Positions 1-7,708 are shown, numbered from the stretch's first letter. The stretch: DNA of 15,675 nt from Salegentibacter sp. (GCA_024635815.1 JAGXIG010000046.1:1-15675); one strand, 5' to 3'. The notes: generated by a model not told the origin, from the letters alone. A program made the numbers and translations.

Positions 1-17
1 GTGCTGCAAAACAATAA
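1..17 (+). CDS. Possible last codons of an upstream gene (partial)
   Basis: One frame entering from the left edge reads Ala-Ala-Lys-Gln and stops with TAA at 15-17, two bases before the ribH start. In related flavobacteria the gene before ribH is often a tetratricopeptide-repeat protein, and a short polar tail like this would suit its end. Only four codons are visible, so this is a guess from position. The bases could equally be an intergenic leader. Confidence 0.22.
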
Positions 18-19
18 TT

Positions 20-517
20 ATGGCTACAGAAGGAAATAACCTTTCAGATTACGATAAAGATAAACTTCCCGATGCGAGTGATTTTCGCATCGGGATTGTT
101 GTTTCAGAATGGAACGACAAAATTACCGAAGGCCTTTATGAAGGCGCCTATAATACACTTATAGAAAATAAGGTTCAGGAAAAAAGAATTGTGCGGTGGA
201 ATGTTCCCGGCAGTTTTGAACTTATTTACGGTTGCAAAAAAATGCAGGAAAGTTTTGATATGCTTGATGCAATTATTGCCATAGGAAGTGTAATTGAAGG
301 TGAAACAAAACATTTTGACTTTGTTTGCGAAGGTGTTACCCAGGGCATTAAAGATCTCAATGTGCAAAACGACACTCCAATTATCTTTTGTGTGTTAACC
401 GATCAAAACATGCAACAAGCCATTGATAGAAGTGGTGGTAAACACGGCAATAAAGGTACTGAAGCTGCCATAGCTGCTATTAAAATGGCAAAATTACGCC
501 AGGACGCCAGATTTTAA
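20..517 (+). CDS. ribH: 6,7-dimethyl-8-ribityllumazine synthase (lumazine synthase)
   Basis: This enzyme condenses 5-amino-6-ribitylamino-uracil with 3,4-dihydroxy-2-butanone 4-phosphate to give the lumazine that is the direct precursor of riboflavin; it works in the cytoplasm as a large oligomer. The 165 residues match the family's normal size. Visible motifs are the substrate-stacking region S-E-W31-N, V-P-G-S-F-E at 62-67, the active-site segment G-S-V-I-E-G-E-T-K-H98-F-D with the catalytic His at 98, and the phosphate-binding end around R135 and H140-G-N-K-G. The ATG at 20 gives the N-terminus M-A-T-E-G-N-N-L-S seen in flavobacterial homologues; no Shine-Dalgarno sequence precedes it, as usual in this phylum. 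No other riboflavin genes are nearby, so the pathway is scattered. The family call is secure. Confidence 0.96.
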   Translation: MATEGNNLSDYDKDKLPDASDFRIGIVVSEWNDKITEGLYEGAYNTLIENKVQEKRIVRWNVPGSFELIYGCKKMQESFDMLDAIIAIGSVIEGETKHFDFVCEGVTQGIKDLNVQNDTPIIFCVLTDQNMQQAIDRSGGKHGNKGTEAAIAAIKMAKLRQDARF

Positions 518-570
518 ATAAGTTTATACATCGGCATTATTCTTGTTGATTTCTTTTTAAGCTCGATCGC

Positions 571-602
571 TTCGTTTTTTTGAAGCAATTTGAGTAAATT
601 TG
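571..602 (+). promoter_or_regulatory. Candidate Bacteroidota-type promoter for the mutL run
   Basis: TAAATTTG at 595-602 is an exact match to the Bacteroidota -7 consensus TAnnTTTG. A weak -33 candidate, TTCG at 571-574, lies 20 bases upstream. Transcription would begin near 609, leaving a leader of about 20 bases before the TTG start at 628. It sits in the only gap between ribH and the following five-gene run, where a promoter is expected. The imperfect -33 element and the AT-rich setting keep confidence low. Confidence 0.33.
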
Positions 603-627
603 AACTGCCACGAAAAATCAGCATATT

Positions 628-921
628 TTGAGACTCAAAATTTATAAACCCAGAAAGAATGTCCGTTATAATTATACCCCACGTTATTATAAAGGCAAGG
701 ATGCGGGTAATATTTATAGTTTTGATTCTAAATTCAATAAATACAAGGAAACTACAAATGCCATAGATTTTGGCTCACAATGGGCCGAAGTGCGTAAATC
801 CAGCAGAACTCGCGGTAACCGGGAAATCAATAAGCGATTACTTATTATCATTATGGTGCTGGTTTTTATTTTTCTATGGATAATTGACTTTGATCTGTCC
901 ATCTTTTCCAATCAGCCTTAA
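628..921 (+). CDS. Small conserved membrane protein of unknown function
   Basis: This is a 97-residue protein with a basic, tyrosine-rich N-terminal half (K-I-Y-K-P-R-K-N-V-R-Y-N-Y-T-P-R-Y-Y), a polar middle, and one C-terminal hydrophobic helix at about residues 70-88 (L-L-I-I-I-M-V-L-V-F-I-F-L-W). That layout suggests a tail-anchored or single-pass inner-membrane protein with a cytoplasmic domain of about 70 residues. The start is TTG at 628: an in-frame stop lies at 601-603 and the next Met is residue 76, so no ATG start can give the conserved N-terminus. The TAA is followed with no gap by the mutL ATG. Proteins of this type next to ribH and mutL in flavobacteria are sometimes labelled 'riboflavin synthase subunit beta'; nothing in the sequence supports that, and I think the label comes from the neighbouring gene. 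Function unknown. Confidence 0.8.
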   Translation: MRLKIYKPRKNVRYNYTPRYYKGKDAGNIYSFDSKFNKYKETTNAIDFGSQWAEVRKSSRTRGNREINKRLLIIIMVLVFIFLWIIDFDLSIFSNQP

Positions 922-2790
922 ATGACAGATATAATTCAACTTTTACCAGACCATGTAGCGAACCAGATTGCTGCCGGGGAAGTGGTGCAACGCCCTGCTT
1001 CGGTGGTCAAAGAATTGGTTGAAAACGCTATTGATGCAGGTTCTGAAAATATTCAGGTGGTGATTAAAGACGCTGGGAAAACCTTAATTCAGGTTGTCGA
1101 TGACGGAAAAGGAATGAGCCTTACTGATGCCCGAATGTGTTTTGAACGCCACGCCACTTCAAAAATTAAAACTGCTGAAGATCTTTTTAGTTTGCAAACC
1201 AAAGGCTTTCGTGGCGAAGCGCTTGCTTCTATCGCTGCGATTGCTCACGTAGAGTTAAAGACGAAACAGGAAGATGAGGAAGTAGGCACGCAAATTAAGG
1301 TTGAAGGGAGTAAAGTTGCCAATCAGGATGTTTGTGTATGCCCAAAAGGAACTTCGGTAAGTGTAAAAAACCTCTTTTATAATATTCCGGCCAGAAGGAA
1401 TTTTTTAAAATCTGATGCGGTGGAAACGCGGCATATTATAGATGAATTTCAAAGGGTAGCTTTAGCACACCCGCAAATTGCATTTTCATTGTTCCATAAT
1501 GGAAGCGAACTTTTTCAATTGCCGGAAACAAACCACAGGCAACGAATCACCAATATTTTTGGCGGGAGAACTAACGAAAAACTGGTTCCCGTAACCGAAG
1601 AAACCGAAATTGTTGAAATTTCAGGATTTGTGGGGAAACCCGAATTTGCTAAGAAGTCTCGGGGAGAGCAGTTCTTTTTTGTGAATAACCGCTTTATAAA
1701 AAGTCCATATTTAAATCACGCGGTTGTAGCTGCTTTTGAAGGATTGCTCAAAGATAAATCTTATCCCAGTTATTTTCTTTTCTTAAAAGTTGACCCTAAA
1801 AGTATAGATATCAATATTCATCCTACCAAAACTGAAATCAAGTTTGACGATGAACACGCGCTTTACGCAATTTTAAGAAGTGCGATAAAACATAGCTTGG
1901 GTCAGTTTAATGTAGCTCCGGTTTTGGATTTTGACAGGGATTCTAACCTTGATACGCCTTACGATTATAAAAATAGATCGGCTGAAGTTCCACAGGTGGA
2001 AGTAGACCGAAATTTCAACCCTTTTCAGGAAGAAAATGCAAGAACTCATAAAAGCTCTTCAAATTCGTTTTCTTCAAACTTTAAAAAAGAACGGGGAGAA
2101 AGTTGGGAAAGTTTATATACCGGTTTACAAACCGAAGATGATCCCACACCAAATACTGATTTTAGGGAAATAGAATTTGAAAGTGAGGAAGTCACTGGGA
2201 ATTTATTTCAGTCTTCTGAAGATTCACAGGCAAAATCTACCTTTCAGCTTCACAAGAAATATATAGTAAGCACGCTGAAAAGCGGAATTTTAGTGATAGA
2301 TCAGCACCGTGCGCATACCAGGATTTTGTATGAAGAAATGCTGAAAAACATTACAGTTTCGGCAGCGGTGAGTCAGCAGTTATTGTTTCCTTTAAATCTT
2401 CAGTTTAATACGCATGAAATTGAAATAATAAAGCAACTTCAGGATTCGCTGGAACAAACAGGATTTGTATTTTCCGAAGTAAAAGGGGATTCCATAGAAA
2501 TTGTAGGAATTCCAACGCTTATTTCAGAAAGTGAAGTAGAAATATTACTGGAACAACTTATTGCCGATTTTGAAAACGATGTGCCCGATAATGGTTTTTC
2601 ACAAACCGATTTACTGGCAAAATCGCTTGCAAAGGGAATGGCGGTAAAATCTGGAACCTTATTAAACAATACCGAGCAGCAACATATCGTTAACAGGTTG
2701 TTTGCTTGTAAAGAACCCGGGTTTAGCCCGTCTAACAGATCGATTTTCGTTACTTTAACGGTAGACGAGCTGGATAAAAAATTTATGTAA
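922..2790 (+). CDS. mutL: DNA mismatch repair protein MutL
   Basis: MutL couples mismatch recognition by MutS to strand incision and excision. The N-terminal GHKL ATPase is intact: K-E31-L-V-E-N35-A-I-D-A-G (catalytic Glu and Mg-binding Asn), D-D-G-K-G-M at 60-65 and G-F-R-G-E-A-L at 95-101. A transducer domain runs to about residue 330, then a low-complexity acidic/serine-rich linker to about 435, then the C-terminal dimerisation domain. That domain keeps the family shape but not the usual nuclease site: D460-Q-H-R-A-H-T466-R-I-L-Y-E471 has Thr where the metal-binding Glu of D-Q-H-A-x-x-E-x4-E is expected, and S602-P-S-N-R-S replaces C-P-H-G-R-P. So it looks like a MutL with a weakened or absent nicking activity. 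Length 622 is normal. It abuts the genes on both sides with no spacer. Confidence 0.97.
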   Translation: MTDIIQLLPDHVANQIAAGEVVQRPASVVKELVENAIDAGSENIQVVIKDAGKTLIQVVDDGKGMSLTDARMCFERHATSKIKTAEDLFSLQTKGFRGEALASIAAIAHVELKTKQEDEEVGTQIKVEGSKVANQDVCVCPKGTSVSVKNLFYNIPARRNFLKSDAVETRHIIDEFQRVALAHPQIAFSLFHNGSELFQLPETNHRQRITNIFGGRTNEKLVPVTEETEIVEISGFVGKPEFAKKSRGEQFFFVNNRFIKSPYLNHAVVAAFEGLLKDKSYPSYFLFLKVDPKSIDINIHPTKTEIKFDDEHALYAILRSAIKHSLGQFNVAPVLDFDRDSNLDTPYDYKNRSAEVPQVEVDRNFNPFQEENARTHKSSSNSFSSNFKKERGESWESLYTGLQTEDDPTPNTDFREIEFESEEVTGNLFQSSEDSQAKSTFQLHKKYIVSTLKSGILVIDQHRAHTRILYEEMLKNITVSAAVSQQLLFPLNLQFNTHEIEIIKQLQDSLEQTGFVFSEVKGDSIEIVGIPTLISESEVEILLEQLIADFENDVPDNGFSQTDLLAKSLAKGMAVKSGTLLNNTEQQHIVNRLFACKEPGFSPSNRSIFVTLTVDELDKKFM

Positions 2791-3534
2791 ATGGGAAGAA
2801 TTACCGACACTGTAAAAGTACTTTTAATCATCAATATCATCTTTTTTGTTGGTAGCCAGTTTTTGGGCGATTTCGCTTATCAATTATTTGCACTTTGGTT
2901 TTTTGAGAACGAAAATTTTATGGTGTGGCAGTTTGTAACCCACATGTTTATGCACGGTAGCTTGATGCATATTATTTTTAATATGTATGCACTTTGGGCT
3001 TTTGGTGGTCCTATAGAGCAAATGCTTGGGCAAAAGCGCTTTGTTTTCTTCTACTTTTCTGCCGGACTTGGAGCGGCATTTTTACATACCCTGGTAAATT
3101 ATATTGAATTTAAAACCGGTTATAACGCTTTGTTGGATGCGGGTATGACTATGGGCAATATAGAGCAATTGATTAAAACGGGAGAATACTCTACCGCTAT
3201 ACTGGAGTCGGTGCCGAAGGAAACTTTGCAGGACTTGTATCAAAGTGTAAATACCCCAGCAGTGGGAGCCTCCGGTGCTATCTATGGGATTCTTGTCGCT
3301 TTTGGGATGATGTTTCCTAATGTTGAATTATTCCTTTTATTTGTGCCGGTTCCTATTAAAGCGAAATTTTTTATTCCAGCACTTATTTTACTGGATTTTT
3401 TTTCAGGATTAACAGGATATTCGTTATTTGGTGGAGGTATAGCGCACTTTGCCCATATTGGAGGAGCCTTGTTTGGCTTTATTATGATGTGGTACTGGAA
3501 GAAGAACCAGTTTAACCAAAATCGCTGGGATTGA
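2791..3534 (+). CDS. Rhomboid-family intramembrane serine protease (first of two)
   Basis: Rhomboids cleave transmembrane helices of substrate proteins within the lipid bilayer. This 247-residue, multi-helix protein has the full active site: the H51-M-F-M-H55-G-S-L-M-H60-I-I-F-N64 segment corresponds to the GlpG histidines and oxyanion Asn, the nucleophile is Ser161 in G-A-S-G-A-I-Y-G, and the base is His222 in A-H-I-G-G-A-L-F-G. An unusually long loop of about 45 polar residues (roughly 106-154) lies between the helix-3 region and the catalytic serine helix. The ATG follows the mutL stop with no gap, and the TGA overlaps the next rhomboid start by one base, so translational coupling is likely. 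The substrate is unknown. The family call is very secure; protease activity is inferred from the intact dyad. Confidence 0.95.
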   Translation: MGRITDTVKVLLIINIIFFVGSQFLGDFAYQLFALWFFENENFMVWQFVTHMFMHGSLMHIIFNMYALWAFGGPIEQMLGQKRFVFFYFSAGLGAAFLHTLVNYIEFKTGYNALLDAGMTMGNIEQLIKTGEYSTAILESVPKETLQDLYQSVNTPAVGASGAIYGILVAFGMMFPNVELFLLFVPVPIKAKFFIPALILLDFFSGLTGYSLFGGGIAHFAHIGGALFGFIMMWYWKKNQFNQNRWD

Positions 3535-4448
3535 TGAAAGGATCTGATAAATTAAAATATAAACTGCAAACCGCAACGGTAGTTGAAAAGCTAATCGCTA
3601 TAAACGTGCTGGTTTTCTTCCTGTTCTTTTTGTTCAGGACTATCGCTTATTTGTTTCAGTTACCATCAGATTTTTTACTGGAATGGTTTGTTTTTCCGAA
3701 AGAGATTGGAGAGTTTATTTTTAAACCATGGTCTATAATCACTTACTCTTTTTTACACGGTGGGATTTGGCACATTCTCTCTAATATGCTGATCTTATAT
3801 TTTTCAGGAATATATTTTCTGAACTATTTTTCACCAAAACGATTACTTAATTATTTCTTTTTAGGAGTGATTATGGGGGCGTTGGTGTATATGTTGAGTT
3901 ATAATTTGTTTCCTGCTTTTCAATCTACGGGGCGTTCTTATCTAATAGGGGCTTCGGCCGGGGTTATGGCAGTTTTGGTGGGTATAGCCACGCATATTCC
4001 TAATATGCAGGTAAGGCTACTTCTTATAGGAAACATCAAATTCTGGTACATCGCTGCATTTTTGGTAGCATTAGATATAATTCAAATTCCTATGAGTAAT
4101 GCCGGTGGACATTTAGCCCATCTCGGTGGCGCTGCATTAGGTTATTTTTATACTAAACAATTACAAAAGGGTAATGATATTGGTTCCTGGTTTGAGAAGA
4201 TAATGGATAGCTTCGCCGCCTTATTTAAACCCAGCGAGCGCAAAGCCAAAATGAAAACTGTATACCGAAAAACCAATAATGAAAAATCAAATTCTACCCA
4301 ACGTAAATCTACTTTTTCCAGAAAACTGGATAAAGATGAAAAGCAAAAACAAATTGACAGTATTTTAGATAAAATAAGCAAAAGCGGTTATGATAGTTTG
4401 AGCAAAAGCGAGAAGGATTTTCTGTTTAAAGCAGGTAAAGAAGATTAG
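3534..4448 (+). CDS. Rhomboid-family intramembrane serine protease with C-terminal cytoplasmic tail (second of two)
   Basis: This second rhomboid has about 304 residues. Seen here are the H-G-G-I-W-H-I-L-S-N segment that forms the oxyanion pocket, the nucleophile Ser141 in G-A-S-A-G-V-M-A, and His196 in H-L-A-H-L-G-G-A-A-L-G. The six-helix core ends near residue 210. A basic, polar, probably cytoplasmic tail follows, ending in a helical block (I-D-S-I-L-D-K-I-S-K-S-G-Y-D-S-L) that I recognise as a recurrent C-terminal domain (DUF6576-like) of Bacteroidota rhomboids. I place the start at the ATG at 3534, which overlaps the preceding TGA as TGATG; an in-frame TTG at 3531 is the only immediate alternative. 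It differs clearly from the first copy, so this is an old paralogous pair and not a recent duplication. The next gene starts immediately after its stop. Confidence 0.94.
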   Translation: MKGSDKLKYKLQTATVVEKLIAINVLVFFLFFLFRTIAYLFQLPSDFLLEWFVFPKEIGEFIFKPWSIITYSFLHGGIWHILSNMLILYFSGIYFLNYFSPKRLLNYFFLGVIMGALVYMLSYNLFPAFQSTGRSYLIGASAGVMAVLVGIATHIPNMQVRLLLIGNIKFWYIAAFLVALDIIQIPMSNAGGHLAHLGGAALGYFYTKQLQKGNDIGSWFEKIMDSFAALFKPSERKAKMKTVYRKTNNEKSNSTQRKSTFSRKLDKDEKQKQIDSILDKISKSGYDSLSKSEKDFLFKAGKED

Positions 4449-5474
4449 ATGAAAAAACTCGGACTTTTAGATAAGATTATTTTTATCTTTAATTCACTTG
4501 CCGCAACGGCACTTTTACTCTCGTATTTACTTGCTTTTATCCCTCCAAAGTCTTTTCCCTTACTTTCTGTTTTAAGTCTTGGGGTTCCTGTTTTAATTCT
4601 TGTAAACCTGGTTTTTCTGGTTTATTGGATCGTAAGGTTTAAGCGGCAATTTTTGCTGTCTTTTATAATTTTGCTAATCGGTTACAATTATGTAACAAGC
4701 CTTTACCAGTTTAGCTCGAATACGCAAACTTCTGAAGAAGAATTAAGCATTATGAGTTACAATGTTAGAATGTTCAATACTTATGGCTGGACCGATGAGA
4801 AGAATATTCCTGAAAAAATCACAAATTTTATAAAAGAAAAAGATCCCGATATTTTGCTCACCCAGGAGCACACGGTAGATGAAACCACTTTAAAGGAAAT
4901 TTATCCTTATTATTTTGTACATAGAAAGGGCAGAAATTCTGAATTTGGTTCAGCGATTTTCTCTAAGTATCCAATTTTAGAAAGAATTTCTTTAGACTTT
5001 CCTCACGATGGGAATAATAATGCGATTTACACAGATCTTTTGGTAAAAGAAGATACAATACGCATTTTTAATGTGCATTTTCAATCTCTTAATATTAAGC
5101 CAGACCTAGAGGCACTTCGGAAGGGAGATTCCAAGAAATTGCTGGGTAGAATAGGCTACGGCTTTGGATTGCAACAGGAACAGGCCGAAATGTTGATGAA
5201 AAAGGTAAATGAAATGCCTTATAAATCAATTATTGCAGGTGACTTTAATAACACCGCATTTTCATATATATATGAAATTATAAATGGTGAAGATCGCTTT
5301 ACCGATGCTTTCTTACATTCGGGGGAAGGTTTTGGACAAACCTTTAAATTGAACTATTTCCCTTTACGAATAGATTTTATGCTGATTGATTCCAGTCTTC
5401 AAATTAATGCTTATAAGCGTTTTAAAAATGAATTCTCCGACCACTATGCAATTCTAACCCGAATTAAAATTTAA
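4449..5474 (+). CDS. Membrane-anchored endonuclease/exonuclease/phosphatase family protein
   Basis: This 341-residue protein has two or three hydrophobic helices in the first 85 residues, followed by a metal-dependent EEP-fold domain. The catalytic set is complete: M-S-Y-N105-V-R, L-L-T-Q-E140-H, N-V-H210-F-Q-S, A-G-D265-F-N267-N and the closing S-D331-H332. The fold is shared by DNase I, exonuclease III, sphingomyelinases and inositol phosphatases, so the substrate cannot be read from the motifs. With the domain probably on the periplasmic side of the inner membrane, a nuclease or phosphodiesterase acting outside the cytoplasm is plausible. The ATG directly follows the rhomboid stop, making it the last gene of the + strand run. 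Its last 11 bases overlap the end of the opposite-strand WbqC gene. The fold is certain, the role is not. Confidence 0.9.
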   Translation: MKKLGLLDKIIFIFNSLAATALLLSYLLAFIPPKSFPLLSVLSLGVPVLILVNLVFLVYWIVRFKRQFLLSFIILLIGYNYVTSLYQFSSNTQTSEEELSIMSYNVRMFNTYGWTDEKNIPEKITNFIKEKDPDILLTQEHTVDETTLKEIYPYYFVHRKGRNSEFGSAIFSKYPILERISLDFPHDGNNNAIYTDLLVKEDTIRIFNVHFQSLNIKPDLEALRKGDSKKLLGRIGYGFGLQQEQAEMLMKKVNEMPYKSIIAGDFNNTAFSYIYEIINGEDRFTDAFLHSGEGFGQTFKLNYFPLRIDFMLIDSSLQINAYKRFKNEFSDHYAILTRIKI

Positions 5475-6114
5475 ACTCCTGTTCTTCCAGGTAGTTTAAA
5501 CTATTTGGACCTTCGTTAAAAATAAGGTCCAGGATGCTCAAATTCGGTATAAAACCGTGTTTCTCCTTAAAAACCTGAGTATATTCTTTGTGTACAAAAT
5601 TGAATTTAGTTTTGGCATTAATCAAAAATCTTAAGTCTTTTTTATCGTTAGGGTTAAGAATGAATTCTGAAGTTTTCTGAAAATCCAGATTTACCTGAAG
5701 GGTGTCGGTTACAAATTCTAAGCAGGCGTAATTAAAATCGATCAGGTAATCAAATTTCTTATGATAGAGTGGGTAAATTTCATCTTCATAAAATTCAAAA
5801 AATGGGGAAGTTTGATATGATGCTTTTAAAGCACGCCAATGTTGCTTTTGCCATTCAAAATCGTTTTCAATTTTCACTTCTTTGTATAACTGATGCTTCC
5901 CGGCCTCTTTAAGCTCTCCCGTTAAAGCAGAGCGATGTTTAATAGGAATATTCAGTAATAATTTCCCGTTGGAATCATAGATATACATCCGGTTTCTATA
6001 GGTTTGTTTCTGATAATTGTCTTCGTTTTCAAAAAAGACTTTTTCAGCTTTTCCCAGCGCTACAAATTGAGAAACCGGCCCAAAATAGGCCGGATGTATT
6101 AAGATTTCTTCCAT
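5464..6114 (-). CDS. WbqC family protein
   Basis: This 216-residue soluble protein begins with I-H-P-A-Y-F-G-P-V-S-Q-F, the hallmark N-terminal motif of the WbqC-like family, followed by a second conserved patch at D-N-Y-Q-K-Q-T-Y-R-N-R. Family members occur in polysaccharide and LPS gene clusters, but their biochemical activity is not established to my knowledge, so I assign none. There is no signal peptide or membrane helix. Its ATG overlaps the lepB stop as TAATG on the minus strand, which points to translational coupling and to its place as the last gene of the parA-to-lepB unit. It runs convergently into the EEP gene with 11 bases of overlap. The gene is certain; the function is unknown. 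Confidence 0.87.
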   Translation of the reverse strand: MEEILIHPAYFGPVSQFVALGKAEKVFFENEDNYQKQTYRNRMYIYDSNGKLLLNIPIKHRSALTGELKEAGKHQLYKEVKIENDFEWQKQHWRALKASYQTSPFFEFYEDEIYPLYHKKFDYLIDFNYACLEFVTDTLQVNLDFQKTSEFILNPNDKKDLRFLINAKTKFNFVHKEYTQVFKEKHGFIPNLSILDLIFNEGPNSLNYLEEQEFKF

Positions 6115-7688
6115 TAAGCGTTTTTCCTGCGTTTCTTAAAGTAATTGAAGGCTATAATAATCACTACCACAATTAAGAAATAGGGCAGGTAAGAGGTGGG
6201 CGTGGCATCTCCCTTTACCGTAGTGAAAACACGGTCCCATCTAATTTTATTAAAGAAACCCTGGGCATTTGTATCCCAGCTCATCCAGACAAAAACAGGT
6301 TTTCCTACAACGTGATTTTCAGGTACAAATCCCCAGGTACGGCTGTCCTCACTATTATGGCGATTATCACCCATCATCCAGTAATAATTCTGCTTGAAAG
6401 TATAAGAATTTGTGGGTTGACCATTCAATAAAACCTGGGTTCCGTTAAGGCTTAGCTTATTGTTTATACCCATCTCACTGCCTTCGTAAGTCTCGATAAT
6501 TCGTTTATAGAAAGGCATCGATTCAGAAGTAAGGTCTACAGTTACACCTTCCTTAGGAATGTAAATAGGTCCCATATGATCGTTGTTCCAGCTTAATTTT
6601 CCATTGTTCGGGAAAATGCTTCGATCTTTAGAACCCAGAGAATCAGAGTACCTTTGAATGCTGCTTACGTTGGGATGGTTTTTAATTCGGTTATATGCAG
6701 CTTCAGTTAAAGCTTTTATATAGAATTGATTGGTGTTAGGATCGTGATAATAACCATCGGTAATATCATATTCTTCATATAAATACCTTGGATTGAACCC
6801 CTGCCCGTTGGTGGTGCCATAGTAGGTAAATTGTGTTTTAGCCCGACCTGGAAGCTGGAGAGGCTCATTGTTTACAATTACTTTTCCTTGGCTTACTTCC
6901 AGCGAATCTCCGGGAAGACCAACCGCACGTTTTACGTAATTAGATTTTTTATCTATGGGTTTGTAATAATATTTTCCGTCGCCATATTGCTGAAAAGCAT
7001 TAACCGTATCTACCGGCCAGTTAAAGACCACAATATCGTTGCGTTCTATTTCTTCAAATCCGGGTAGTCGTAAATAAGGAATTTGAGGTTCGGTTAGATA
7101 AGATTTTACTCCCAAAACAGGAATGGTATCGTGAACCATAGGAAAAGCTACAGCAGTTCTGGGCAGTCTTGCTCCATAATGAAACTTGCTCACAAATAGA
7201 AAATCCCCAACCAATAGGGTCTTTTCTAAGGAGGAAGTAGGGATAGTAAAGGGCTGCATTACATAGGTATGCACTATAGTTGCGGCAATCACGGCAAAAA
7301 GAATAGAGCTTATCCATTCTCCTGCGGCAGTTCTAGGTTTTAAGCTTCGATCTTCAATATATTTTACATCGGTCGCAAAATTTATGTAGTAAATGTAAAA
7401 TCCCAGTGTTACAATGGCTAAAATAGTATCTGTGGTACTATGCCGACCATAACTTCTAATGGTTTCTACCCAAATTACCGGAAACATAATCAGGTTCACT
7501 ATAGGAATAAACAGAAGAATCACCCACCACCATGGGCGGTTTATGATCTTCATTAAAATTACAGCATTATAAATAGGAATTGCGGCTTCCCAGGCTTGTC
7601 TTCCTGCTTTTTGATAAAGTTTCCAGGTACCTGCAAAGTGAATAACCTGAACCAGCAGAAAAAACAGAAACCATTGTGTAAACGTCAT
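6114..7688 (-). CDS. lepB: Signal peptidase I, enlarged Bacteroidota type
   Basis: LepB removes signal peptides from exported preproteins at the outer face of the inner membrane. Visible boxes are the nucleophile region I-P-T-S-S153-L-E-K-T-L, where Leu replaces the usual Met after the catalytic Ser; R-N-D-I-V-V-F at 216-222; the general-base Lys in V-K253-R-A-V-G-L-P-G-D; and G440-D-N-R-H-N-S-E-D-S-R. At 524 residues it is far larger than the 324-residue E. coli enzyme. The first 110 residues form three or four extra hydrophobic helices before the anchor at about 126-143, about 170 residues are inserted between the Lys box and the G-D-N box, and a further helix lies at the C-terminus with a basic K-K-R-R-K end. 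This layout is familiar from Bacteroidota annotations. It lies between dapB and the overlapping WbqC gene. Confidence 0.95.
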   Translation of the reverse strand: MTFTQWFLFFLLVQVIHFAGTWKLYQKAGRQAWEAAIPIYNAVILMKIINRPWWWVILLFIPIVNLIMFPVIWVETIRSYGRHSTTDTILAIVTLGFYIYYINFATDVKYIEDRSLKPRTAAGEWISSILFAVIAATIVHTYVMQPFTIPTSSLEKTLLVGDFLFVSKFHYGARLPRTAVAFPMVHDTIPVLGVKSYLTEPQIPYLRLPGFEEIERNDIVVFNWPVDTVNAFQQYGDGKYYYKPIDKKSNYVKRAVGLPGDSLEVSQGKVIVNNEPLQLPGRAKTQFTYYGTTNGQGFNPRYLYEEYDITDGYYHDPNTNQFYIKALTEAAYNRIKNHPNVSSIQRYSDSLGSKDRSIFPNNGKLSWNNDHMGPIYIPKEGVTVDLTSESMPFYKRIIETYEGSEMGINNKLSLNGTQVLLNGQPTNSYTFKQNYYWMMGDNRHNSEDSRTWGFVPENHVVGKPVFVWMSWDTNAQGFFNKIRWDRVFTTVKGDATPTSYLPYFLIVVVIIIAFNYFKKRRKNA

Positions 7689-7708
7689 ATTTTTATTCTT
7701 TGCTTATT

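Noticed and set aside
569..587. GCTTC...GAAGC hairpin with a run of seven T residues after ribH
   Set aside because: The T run lies in the loop and not after the stem, and the stem has only five pairs, so it does not fit an intrinsic terminator.
2439..2840. 133-codon open frame on the minus strand inside mutL
   Set aside because: It is antisense to conserved mutL coding sequence, shows no recognisable domain, and its composition is that of a shadow frame.
7054..7317. 87-codon minus-strand open frame rich in Cys and Tyr inside lepB
   Set aside because: It lies in another frame of the same strand as lepB, which is conserved throughout; the Cys-rich look comes from frame shift of lepB codons.
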